NCBI GenBank assembly: GCA_016716185.1
Contig: JADJWV010000002.1
Location: forward strand, 782,501 to 846,500
DNA length: 64,000 nucleotides
DNA from: Saprospiraceae bacterium
GTDB taxonomy: Bacteria > Bacteroidota > Bacteroidia > Chitinophagales > Saprospiraceae
Direction: 5' to 3'
The position numbers and the translations under genes are program-made. Under the pieces are notes generated by a model. It did no database searches and was not told the origin of the DNA. It was given only the letters and a program-made list of their open reading frames with translations. This document shows, one piece after another, positions 18,832 through 26,464 of this stretch (positions are counted from its first letter, which is position 1; the number at the start of each line of letters is the position of its first letter).

Positions 18832-19947
18832 TCATGTGAAATTAGATAAACTTTTTTGAATCGCCTGTTCAATTATATCTAAAATCAGATTTTCATATTT
18901 TAAATTATACAAACGCAAAATAGCACCAATCGAAGTATAATTCTCATCTTCAGATAATCCGCATTGCGCATTGACTTCGAGTACTTTAATGTCACCGGAT
19001 TCCGAATCTTGTCTGAAATCGATTCGGGCGTATCCTTCTCCTCCAACAGCGCAATAGGCATCGATACTTAATTTGCGGATCGCTTCCTGAAGTTCAGGTG
19101 TTACCTGATGATAATTCCAAAGTACACGTTCTTGTTCCAAAGGACTTTCATCGTTATAAAATTCCCATAAACGGTCGAACGAAAGGATTTTCTCTGTCAC
19201 GGGTAAGGAACTTTCAAATGCCCTTTCCACTGCCGGATACACTTTACACAATTCAGGATTTTTAAAACTGCCAACAATAAAACTGGTATATTCTGGTCCT
19301 GCAATAAATTCTTCTACAAATACTCCACCTTCGTACAAATCCCAATTTTTATAGTGGCGACTTCCTGATTGGAGATAGGATTCCAGTTCTGCCTGGTTAT
19401 GGATTACGGATTTGATTCCAATGCCCAAACTGCCGGCTGAAATGGCAGGCTTTACAATCAATGGGGGTTTCAGTTGACCAAAAATTTCGGCAATGTTCAA
19501 TTGGTTCAAATTCAATTCCATCCAGGGAGAAGTAGGGACTCTCTTTTCATCAAAACATTTTTTCATTGGAATTTTGGACGTAGTAATCCTGTAAAAACTT
19601 TCGCCGGCTCCTGTATAAATTATTTTACCCGCTTCCAATTCACGTACGACAGAGATTCCAGCAACCCCAATTTGTTCATCGCCATCGCATAAATTGAGGA
19701 CAATGGGTATTTTGTTTTGAGTCTGTTCTATTTTTTTGATAACTGTCTGAATTTCACTCAGACGGACACCCTGCCAAATCCACTCCAACCCGAGCCTGGC
19801 GAAGACGGATTGATATTCATTGTAGCTTTGTTCAAAATCGTAATAATACTGGAGATCCGGATCGTCTGATTCCAGGACGGGATATAAAACCCAAATCAGC
19901 CATTGATCATTTAGCCCGGAAGCCTTGATATCAATCCTGGAAGACAT
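18832..19947 (-). CDS. ATP-grasp ligase, D-Ala-D-Ala ligase-like
   Basis: A 371-residue ATP-grasp protein. The order is a preATP-grasp domain with VLNLCDGDEQIG, the ATP-binding PLIVKPAISAGSLGIGIKS, the central FVEEFIAGPEYTSFIVG, and metal ligands in GYARIDFR and VLEVNAQCGLS. All of these match D-Ala-D-Ala-ligase-type carboxylate-amine ligases, although the ligand loop NAQCGLS replaces the NTMPG of true Ddl, so it is unlikely to make D-Ala-D-Ala. It overlaps the SET gene by 17 bp, a sign of translational coupling. It is similar in order of motifs to the ATP-grasp half of the fusion downstream, but the two are clearly diverged. The substrate is unknown. Confidence 0.83.
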   Translation of the reverse strand: MSSRIDIKASGLNDQWLIWVLYPVLESDDPDLQYYYDFEQSYNEYQSVFARLGLEWIWQGVRLSEIQTVIKKIEQTQNKIPIVLNLCDGDEQIGVAGISVVRELEAGKIIYTGAGESFYRITTSKIPMKKCFDEKRVPTSPWMELNLNQLNIAEIFGQLKPPLIVKPAISAGSLGIGIKSVIHNQAELESYLQSGSRHYKNWDLYEGGVFVEEFIAGPEYTSFIVGSFKNPELCKVYPAVERAFESSLPVTEKILSFDRLWEFYNDESPLEQERVLWNYHQVTPELQEAIRKLSIDAYCAVGGEGYARIDFRQDSESGDIKVLEVNAQCGLSEDENYTSIGAILRLYNLKYENLILDIIEQAIQKSLSNFT

Positions 19948-20428
19948 GAATGCGTGTCTTCTGCAATTTTTGAGTTATAAAGTCTGTAAAGCGGTATTGA
20001 GCGAAATCATTATCGCTCAGATATTTCGCACCCTGGATTTGGCCAAGGCAAATGTCTGAACCGCAATGACAATCAAAGGGTTCGTCCATATCCCATTCGG
20101 TAGAGGGATAGAAAAATGAAAATTCTTCACCACTTTGAATATTCTTGACTGCTTTTAAAACGAATTCTTTCGTATCAAAAAAACAATTGGGATCGCAGCT
20201 GTGATTGATATACTCCAAAAACAAAGGTGCCAGAATGATATGCTTTTCATCCCCAACCTGCACCGTATATCTGGAAGGGTAGGGCAGCACTTCTGCAGCG
20301 GAAAAGTGGCAAATGATGCTGTCCTTTTTGAAATTCTTCAACGCAATCAATCCATTTTGTTGATGAGTGCCGTCAAATTTTATTTTCGCGAATTGGGAGT
20401 TTAGATATTGGTTATTGTTAGAAGTCAT
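19931..20428 (-). CDS. Stand-alone SET-domain protein
   Basis: A 165-residue protein that is almost only a SET domain. Visible are the N-terminal beta element GLIALKNFKKDSII (about 26-39), INHSCDPNCF (74-83), the catalytic-Tyr segment EEFSFFYPSTEW (101-112), and a post-SET cluster CHCGSDIC at 120-127. SET proteins methylate lysine side chains with SAM. No signal peptide is seen. The ATG at 20428 is chosen; the only upstream in-frame start is TTG at 20440. It is the first gene of the cassette, with a promoter candidate 36-68 bp upstream. Bacterial SET proteins are uncommon outside Chlamydiae and scattered lineages, and pairing with ATP-grasp enzymes points to a small-molecule or peptide substrate (inference). 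Confidence 0.8.
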   Translation of the reverse strand: MTSNNNQYLNSQFAKIKFDGTHQQNGLIALKNFKKDSIICHFSAAEVLPYPSRYTVQVGDEKHIILAPLFLEYINHSCDPNCFFDTKEFVLKAVKNIQSGEEFSFFYPSTEWDMDEPFDCHCGSDICLGQIQGAKYLSDNDFAQYRFTDFITQKLQKTRIHVFQD

Positions 20429-20463
20429 TAATAGGTTCAATTTAGTTCTGTGGTAATTGCGGA

Positions 20464-20496
20464 TAAAGATAAGTTTGCTTTAATTTATTCATCAAA
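20464..20496 (-). promoter_or_regulatory. Promoter candidate of the SET/ATP-grasp cassette
   Basis: On the minus strand: TTTG, 21 bases, then TATCTTTA, one mismatch from TAnnTTTG. Spacing is close to the Bacteroidota consensus. The leader to the ATG at 20428 would be about 30 nt. This supports independent transcription of the cassette from queE upstream. Confidence 0.4.
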
Positions 20497-20545
20497 TTTT
20501 TTTGTTTATTTTTTAACATTGGTTTATGTTGTTGAAATCCAGGCA

Positions 20546-21181
20546 TCAGGGTATTCCAATGATCTTATGCATCTGGATACTCAAAGACCATTTTGGATGC
20601 AGCAGACAGTATTCTATAGCCTTGAGCGTGTTCTTATTTAGTTCCGGTCCATCCATGGGCTGAAGATAAAAGTGTCTGAATTCAAAATGTTCAAAGTCGG
20701 CAGGATTCAGGTCGGATTGTGGAAAAATGAACTTGAGTTCGTGACCTTGAGTAATGACGTAGTTTGTATTGGGTTTAGGACTCATACAGATCCAGTCAAT
20801 TCCGGATGGGGCTGGCAAAGTACCATTCGTTTCAATAGCTATTTCAAATCCCTGCTCGTGGAGTGCATCGATGAGCGGCTTGTCGAGTTGGAGTAAAGGT
20901 TCACCACCCGTACACACTACATAAGGGATGGCATCTTTTGAATCAGAATGCCAAAGTTTTTTTACAGTGGAAGCGAGCTCTTCCGCTGTTGGATATTTCC
21001 CACCCAGAATGCCATCCGTTCCGATAAAATCTGTATCACAAAAATTGCAAATGGCTTTCAACCTGTCGGATTCTTTTCCATTCCACAGATTGCAACCGGA
21101 AAACCTCAGAAACACCGATGGTCTTCCGGATTGTTTTCCTTCTCCCTGAAGCGTATAAAATATTTCTTTGACTGAGTACAT
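20546..21181 (-). CDS. queE: 7-carboxy-7-deazaguanine synthase (QueE)
   Basis: A 211-residue radical SAM enzyme converting 6-carboxytetrahydropterin to 7-carboxy-7-deazaguanine, in the queuosine pathway. Family signs are FYTLQGEGKQSG near the N-terminus, a cluster motif with an insertion (C30, C45, C48), which is typical of one QueE subtype, the GGEPLL motif at about 91-96, and ETNGT. The C-terminus includes YLQPMDGP. The length fits the family. It is 113 bp downstream of gmhB and reads the same way. The cluster is likely matured by the Isc system also in this window (inference). Confidence 0.92.
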   Translation of the reverse strand: MYSVKEIFYTLQGEGKQSGRPSVFLRFSGCNLWNGKESDRLKAICNFCDTDFIGTDGILGGKYPTAEELASTVKKLWHSDSKDAIPYVVCTGGEPLLQLDKPLIDALHEQGFEIAIETNGTLPAPSGIDWICMSPKPNTNYVITQGHELKFIFPQSDLNPADFEHFEFRHFYLQPMDGPELNKNTLKAIEYCLLHPKWSLSIQMHKIIGIP

Positions 21182-21294
21182 CTGTGCTTTATAAGCCCAT
21201 TTACGAAAAGGACGGCGAAATTAAGAAAGATTCGCCAATTGATTAATTTTCAATAGGATTTGCAAAATATGTTTATACATTTTAATGCTCTGTA

Positions 21295-21858
21295 TTAATA
21301 TGAAGCCATACTTATTATGCGCTTAGTAAAAGCATCGAAGTTATTGACCTCCTCGACTTCATATGCCGACCAATCATCATATGTATTATACCCATGGCGC
21401 ATGCCAAATGTTTTTGCTTGTATTTTATTTCCAAGTTCGAGATCAGAAATACTATCGCCCAGAAGGAATTGAACAGATGGGGTGGTGTCCGGAAAATCTT
21501 TATGAATGTTATCGATCATTCCTGTTCCGGGTTTACGACAATCACATAGCTCACTGGCCAGGTGAGGACAATGATATATGCCGTTGAGGCGTCCGCCATG
21601 ACGCTCTATTTCATTCAACATGTATTGGTGGACTTCGAACAATTGATGTTCGGTCATTATTTTTTTTCCAATTCCTTGCTGATTGGTAACCACAAATAGA
21701 TATTTACAACATTCAGATAATTTCCTCAGACCCTCCAATACACCATCCCGGAAAATAAATTCATTAGTGGATTGAATGTAAGCGCCCGGCTTTAATTCAT
21801 TAAGGACGCCATCGCGATCCAAAAATATACAGATAGGTAATTGTTCTGTTTTAATCAT
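21295..21858 (-). CDS. gmhB: Heptose-bisphosphate phosphatase, GmhB-like (HAD-IIIA)
   Basis: A 187-residue HAD phosphatase that removes the 7-phosphate from heptose 1,7-bisphosphate in ADP- or GDP-heptose synthesis. The nucleophile motif is FLDRDGVLN (D14 nucleophile, D16 acid/base); VVTNQQGIG is motif II; CRKPGTGMI and LLGDSISDLELG are motifs III and IV. The Cys/His set CPHLASELCDC is the zinc loop characteristic of GmhB. It follows gmhA by 15 bp. Histidinol-phosphatase HisB-N is the close alternative, but gmhA next door decides for heptose. Confidence 0.9.
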   Translation of the reverse strand: MIKTEQLPICIFLDRDGVLNELKPGAYIQSTNEFIFRDGVLEGLRKLSECCKYLFVVTNQQGIGKKIMTEHQLFEVHQYMLNEIERHGGRLNGIYHCPHLASELCDCRKPGTGMIDNIHKDFPDTTPSVQFLLGDSISDLELGNKIQAKTFGMRHGYNTYDDWSAYEVEEVNNFDAFTKRIISMASY

Positions 21859-21873
21859 GTCGAACAGTGATCA

Positions 21874-22446
21874 TCAAGAAAGATTTTCTTCGACGAGTTC
21901 GCAGAGTATATGTCCAATCAATATATGAGATTCCTGTATCCTTGGAGTTGAATCAGATGGAACTCCAATCCAATATGTAGAAGCCGATTTTATAAGTCCG
22001 CCATTTTTGCCGGTAAGCCCTACACAGATCATCCCTTTGGAATTGGCAGCATTCATGGCAAGCACTACATTATTGGATTGGCCGGAAGTACTCAATCCAA
22101 CAAGAATGTCTCCAGGTTTTCCAATCCCTGCAATGTATCTTTCGTATACCCGATCGTATCCATAATCATTGGCAACCGCAGTTAGATAAGAACTGTTGCA
22201 ATGCAAGGCTTCTGCTGAATAAGCCGGCCTCTCTTTATAGAATCTTCCGGTAAGTTCGGCTGCAATGTGTTGTGCATCTGCTGCACTTCCTCCGTTCCCG
22301 CAAAAATAAATGCGGTGTCCTCGCTCCAGAGCCTGGCTCATTGAATTTGAGATCTGTAACAGAGTTGCCAACAGGGTTTCATCTTTCAGCATATTGGTTT
22401 TAACATCAGCAGATGCTTGTATGATTTCCTGAATCCTGTGAATCAT
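21874..22446 (-). CDS. gmhA: Phosphoheptose isomerase (GmhA-like SIS protein)
   Basis: A 190-residue SIS-domain isomerase converting sedoheptulose 7-phosphate to heptose 7-phosphate. Evidence: FCGNGGSAADAQHIAAELTGRF, with His and Glu metal-binding or catalytic residues (motif H-x3-E); GLSTSGQSNNVV sugar-phosphate loop; and RIQESHILIGH, carrying the second Gln and His ligands. Length matches GmhA. Its start overlaps the preceding glycosyltransferase stop by four bases (ATGA), so translation is likely coupled. Together with GmhB it supplies a heptose for lipopolysaccharide or for a glycoprotein. Confidence 0.92.
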   Translation of the reverse strand: MIHRIQEIIQASADVKTNMLKDETLLATLLQISNSMSQALERGHRIYFCGNGGSAADAQHIAAELTGRFYKERPAYSAEALHCNSSYLTAVANDYGYDRVYERYIAGIGKPGDILVGLSTSGQSNNVVLAMNAANSKGMICVGLTGKNGGLIKSASTYWIGVPSDSTPRIQESHILIGHILCELVEENLS

Positions 22447-23582
22447 GTTTGCTTTGACAATTTTGATAAACCAACTATTTCCTCTGCAAAATTAGCCCAG
22501 CTTAACTTCTTTTTTTCTTTATTTAGAAAGTCTCTAAATTTCCCGGCATCAGATGAAAAGAATTTTTGTATCGCTTCTGCAATTGAATCGGGGTTGGGTT
22601 CACAAACAAAGCCGGCCTTTCCATCCGGAACCAAATTGGCCAATGCACCTACTCTGGTTACTATCATGGGTTTTTCAAAATAATAGGCCAATGGGGTCAC
22701 ACCGCTTTGAGAAGCGGTCCGGTAAGGCTGAACGACGAGGTCACATGCACAAAAGAAATATTTGACTTGATCTTCCGGAATGAAATCTGAGAAAATTCTG
22801 ACTTTTTCTTTCATCCCATATTTATTTATGAATTCATCATAACTTTCTCTGGCATCGTAGAATTCTCCGGCGATGACCAAACTGTAATTATCTAAACCCT
22901 TAAGGTGTTTGGCAAAGGACTCTAATAAAAGATCCAGTCCTTTATACTTCCGGATGAATCCAAAAAACAGCAATACTTTTTCATCTTTTTGAATTCCCAG
23001 ATGTTCTCGCGCGATTTGCTTAGAAACCGGAGGACCAAAAACATCATATAAAGGATGATCAATGAGTACACTTTTAGCTCTAGGTTTGAAGGATTTTAAC
23101 TCTTTATCGACCGTATCACTCATGCAAATAAACCAGTCCGAAACTTTTAAGAAATATTGAGTGAGCCAACGATCTCCAATTCTTTTTTCGTGTGGAATGA
23201 TATTATCAGTGATGCAGATTATTTTTGAAAGATTGTTTTTCCTGATGATCCTCAGAATAGTTCCAAGACATGGTGCCATAAAAGGAATCCAATATCGGGT
23301 AAGTACAATTTCCGCATTTTCCTTTTTGATCCTATGGCCAATTCTGATCCAGTTTAAGGGATTCATGCTGTTTATTACCACATGAATTTTCAAATCTAAA
23401 GGTTTGGCTGTGTTTGCGTATTGGGTTTTTCCTGGAAATAAAAAATCAGGATACTGCAGTGAAAACGTGTAAATTTCAACAGACCAGCCCATGCTTTGAA
23501 ATTCCCTGGCCAGGCGTTCATCAAAAGTCGCCAATCCTCCGCGAAGAGGGTGTGCCGGACCAATCAAAATGATTTTTGGCAT
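22443..23582 (-). CDS. GT-B glycosyltransferase (family 4-like)
   Basis: A 379-residue GT-B protein. The N-terminal half begins PKIILIGPAHPLRGGLATFDERLARE, with the glycine-rich loop that contacts acceptor. The C-terminal half has LLFFGFIRKYKGLDLLLE (nucleotide sugar site) and QPYRTASQSGVTPLAYYFEKPMI. No signal peptide is visible. It sits one base after the family 2 glycosyltransferase and overlaps gmhA, so it belongs to the heptose operon and may transfer heptose or another sugar to a surface glycan. Donor and acceptor are not readable. Confidence 0.85.
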   Translation of the reverse strand: MPKIILIGPAHPLRGGLATFDERLAREFQSMGWSVEIYTFSLQYPDFLFPGKTQYANTAKPLDLKIHVVINSMNPLNWIRIGHRIKKENAEIVLTRYWIPFMAPCLGTILRIIRKNNLSKIICITDNIIPHEKRIGDRWLTQYFLKVSDWFICMSDTVDKELKSFKPRAKSVLIDHPLYDVFGPPVSKQIAREHLGIQKDEKVLLFFGFIRKYKGLDLLLESFAKHLKGLDNYSLVIAGEFYDARESYDEFINKYGMKEKVRIFSDFIPEDQVKYFFCACDLVVQPYRTASQSGVTPLAYYFEKPMIVTRVGALANLVPDGKAGFVCEPNPDSIAEAIQKFFSSDAGKFRDFLNKEKKKLSWANFAEEIVGLSKLSKQT

Positions 23583-23583
23583 T

Positions 23584-24522
23584 TCAGGAAATCTGATTGC
23601 TGATCAGGTAATGATTCCGTTCACTGGCATTGCGTGTAACCAGTTCGGCAAGGAAACCTGTAAAAAACATTTGTGAACCAATGATCATGGAAACCAGCGC
23701 AATAAAAAATGCAGGCCTTTGGGTCATTCCTACATGTCCGAAGGCGAGTTTGGTAAATGAGAGATAAAAAACAAAACAAAATCCAATAAAAAAACAGACC
23801 AATCCAAATGCACCAAAAAAATGCATGGGTCTTTTTCCGAATTTTCCAATAAAGAGGATGGTGGCCAAATCCAAAAATCCATTTACAAACCGGCTCATTC
23901 CAAATTTTGAATAACCGTATTTGCGAGCCCTGTGCTGTACAACCTTTTCTCCAATTTTTTTGAAGCCTGCTGATTTGGCGATGACCGGAATATACCGATG
24001 CATTTCTCCATAGATTTCGATAGATTTAATCACATCCTTGCGATATGCTTTAATTCCACAGTTCATATCGTGAAGTTTGACACCACTCATCCAGCCGGAT
24101 ACCGTGTTGTAAAATTTTGAAGGCAGATTTTTAGATAAAGCATGATCATGTCTGACTTTTTTCCAACCTGAAACGAGGTCAAATCCGTTTCTGGTGATCA
24201 TGAAATACAATTCTTTTATTTCTTCCGGACTATCCTGAAGATCGGCATCCATAGTTATGACAACATTTCCTTCGCATTTTTGGAAACCTGTATGCAGTGC
24301 AGCAGATTTACCATAGTTTCTCTGGAACTGAATGGCTTTAAAATTTGGATAATTTACATTTATTTTTTTCATGACATCCCAACTTCTGTCAATACTTCCA
24401 TCGTCAATGAACCAGACCTCATACTCGAGGTTCAATGGTTGCAAGGTTTTGAAAATCCAATCGGACAATTCCATGATGGATTCTTCTTCGTTGTATGCGG
24501 GTATGATGATCGATAAATCCAT
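23584..24522 (-). CDS. Membrane glycosyltransferase family 2 (DPM1/GtrB-like)
   Basis: A 312-residue GT2 enzyme. The catalytic half has IIIPAYNEEESI, the acidic FIDDGSIDRS and the metal-binding VVITMDADLQDSPEEI. Further on, HDMNCGIKAYRKDV is typical of polyprenyl-phosphate glycosyltransferases. Two hydrophobic segments near residues 230-255 and 270-300 would anchor it in the inner membrane. Such enzymes move a sugar from a nucleotide to undecaprenyl phosphate for transfer outside the cytoplasm. Spaced by one base from the next gene. In my memory of other Bacteroidota, this gene is often next to DUF4199 and the dihydroorotase homologue, as here. Confidence 0.9.
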   Translation of the reverse strand: MDLSIIIPAYNEEESIMELSDWIFKTLQPLNLEYEVWFIDDGSIDRSWDVMKKINVNYPNFKAIQFQRNYGKSAALHTGFQKCEGNVVITMDADLQDSPEEIKELYFMITRNGFDLVSGWKKVRHDHALSKNLPSKFYNTVSGWMSGVKLHDMNCGIKAYRKDVIKSIEIYGEMHRYIPVIAKSAGFKKIGEKVVQHRARKYGYSKFGMSRFVNGFLDLATILFIGKFGKRPMHFFGAFGLVCFFIGFCFVFYLSFTKLAFGHVGMTQRPAFFIALVSMIIGSQMFFTGFLAELVTRNASERNHYLISNQIS

Positions 24523-24569
24523 TTCTTTTTTTTAGGATGCTGCAGAAAATTAAAACGTTATTCGATCTG

Positions 24570-25103
24570 TCAGTATTTTGTAAATATTGTGGAGGGATCT
24601 TTCCTCTTTACGATCAATGCTATGAGGCAGGAGATGAAAAAATAGAAAACGATGGCCCCAAAAAACACCAACAAATATTGCCCCGGACTGGCGAAATCCT
24701 GGGTCTCTAATTTTTCAAGTTCCGCTTCTGCAGCTGCATCGCCAATCCAACCTCTCATTCTTTCAATCATTTTTACGGCCTCTTCTTTTTGCTTTTCCTG
24801 GAGTCCGGGATCAATAAATTTATACATGATCCAGGTAAATGGTATGCTTAGCAAACTGGATACAATTGAAGTCAACCAAATCGGAGTAAGCGATTGTTTC
24901 CAGCTGATGAATCCTCCAAGATCATTTCGTTTTGAAACGCCAGACTGATACATCATGTAAAGCCCGAAAAGAAAAAGTAAAATATTGCCGGCTACATTTT
25001 CGAGCATACCAACCAGATACAAAACCAAAATAGTTGCAATACTGATTGCCCCCCATATCAATCCATTTTTTATGGGTGTTTTATGATTTTCGTAATTGAA
25101 CAT
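24570..25103 (-). CDS. DUF4199 membrane protein
   Basis: A 177-residue integral membrane protein matching DUF4199 of Bacteroidota by its pattern: four hydrophobic segments (about 12-33, 37-50, 72-90, 140-165), separated by an amphipathic acidic/basic middle region containing KQKEEAVKMIERMRG. No function is known. The ATG at 25103 is chosen over an upstream in-frame start because the latter would add a non-conserved tail. It lies 47 bp before the GT2 gene in the same operon. Confidence 0.8.
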   Translation of the reverse strand: MFNYENHKTPIKNGLIWGAISIATILVLYLVGMLENVAGNILLFLFGLYMMYQSGVSKRNDLGGFISWKQSLTPIWLTSIVSSLLSIPFTWIMYKFIDPGLQEKQKEEAVKMIERMRGWIGDAAAEAELEKLETQDFASPGQYLLVFFGAIVFYFFISCLIALIVKRKDPSTIFTKY

Positions 25104-25177
25104 ATTCGATGATTTTATAGTTATGAAAATTAGGTCAGTTGATGATAAATATGATCCCAATTGCAATCATAAATTTA

Positions 25178-26461
25178 TCATGATTGCGTCATTTCATTAT
25201 AAAAATTTCCATTTGAATAGACGCCAAGTATTTTTCCCTTTAAATCTCTGTTTTTTAACGGACTGTTTTTGGAAATAGATCTCAGGTTTGAATCCATAAA
25301 ACGAACCGTTTCCGCCGGATCAAACCAGGTGAGACTGCATTCGGAGCCTGTTTCAATGGGAGGATTGGGAAGATTTAAAATTGAACTTAAAGCATTGACT
25401 GTTTTGTCAATCCAGAGATCCAAACCAATTTCATCCATTAAATATGTACAATATGCACTAAAACAGGTTTGCAAACTGATCGCCCCAAAAGCTGAGGATT
25501 GGAATTCGAGGTCTTTGCTTTCGGGATCCCATGGACTGTGATCGCTTACAATGCAGTCTATGACACCCTCTTGTAAAGCCTTCACCAAAGCTTTTCGGTC
25601 GTCTTTGTTGCGCAAAGGTGGATTCAATTTCAAATTTACATTAAAATTTAAAAGATCTTCCGTATCAAAAATAAGATTGAATATAGAGACAGATGCAAAC
25701 AAACCACTCCTTTGCTTTTTTGCATTTTTGATTATGCGGACCGCATCTGCGCTTGAAATTTTATGGATCATCAGCCTGGATTGGGCATATTCCAGCAAAG
25801 ATATATCCCGGTGAATGCGCGACGATTCAGCCAGTGAAGGAATACCCATAAGTCCCAGATGGGTGCTTACATGGCCTTCGTGAATTTGGCCAAGACCTGC
25901 AATGGATTTATCCAGACTTTGGTTGATCAGCAAACTTTGGGGAATCAGTTTTAAATATTCCAATGCTCGAATCAGAAGTCCGCTGTTTTGTATGGATTGA
26001 GAACCATCCGAGAACGCAAGTGCCCCGGCTTCGTGCATTTGCAAAAGTTCGGCCATTTCTTCACCCTGGCATTGTTTGCTTACGGCACCAATGGGCAAAA
26101 TAGTTACCGGGAGTTCTTTAGATTTATTCAGTATAAAATTAACTTCAGATTTGGATTGAATGCATGGAGATGTGTTTGGGAAAATAAATAGCTTTGAATA
26201 TCCACCATAAATAGCAGCATCTGCCAGCGTGCTCAAAGTTTCGCGATGCTCAAATCCAGGTTCTCCTGATAAGCAACCCAAATCAATCCACGATTTGGAA
26301 ATGCAACTTCCGGCTTTTGATAATTGAACTGCATTTCTTGGTTTGGAAATATTGCTGCTGATATCGCTTATCTTTCCATCCTTAATAAGTACATCTCTGG
26401 TTCTGGAATGATGCTTTCCACCCGGATCGATTATTTTGACATTTTTAAATAAATACTCCAT
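25178..26461 (-). CDS. Dihydroorotase homologue lacking the metal-binding HxH
   Basis: A 427-residue amidohydrolase-fold protein related to dihydroorotase (PyrC). The overall family pattern is kept: FKNVKIIDPGG at the N-terminus, GEPGFEHRETL (about 66-76), FPNTSP, and VSDHSPWDPESKDLEF, which matches the catalytic-Asp segment. However, the expected DxHxH metal site is DLGCLSG (60-66), with no histidine, and the two later metal His positions are also not recognisable. It is therefore probably not a working dihydroorotase. I recall similar HxH-less proteins in other Bacteroidota; inactive homologues in Pseudomonas (PyrC') bind aspartate transcarbamoylase. It begins 3 bp after the BatA stop. Confidence 0.78.
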   Translation of the reverse strand: MEYLFKNVKIIDPGGKHHSRTRDVLIKDGKISDISSNISKPRNAVQLSKAGSCISKSWIDLGCLSGEPGFEHRETLSTLADAAIYGGYSKLFIFPNTSPCIQSKSEVNFILNKSKELPVTILPIGAVSKQCQGEEMAELLQMHEAGALAFSDGSQSIQNSGLLIRALEYLKLIPQSLLINQSLDKSIAGLGQIHEGHVSTHLGLMGIPSLAESSRIHRDISLLEYAQSRLMIHKISSADAVRIIKNAKKQRSGLFASVSIFNLIFDTEDLLNFNVNLKLNPPLRNKDDRKALVKALQEGVIDCIVSDHSPWDPESKDLEFQSSAFGAISLQTCFSAYCTYLMDEIGLDLWIDKTVNALSSILNLPNPPIETGSECSLTWFDPAETVRFMDSNLRSISKNSPLKNRDLKGKILGVYSNGNFYNEMTQS

Positions 26462-26464
26462 AGA

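Noticed and set aside
18832..19947. True D-Ala-D-Ala ligase (ddl)
   Set aside because: The ligand loop is not the NTMPG type, and the gene sits with SET genes and not with cell-wall genes.
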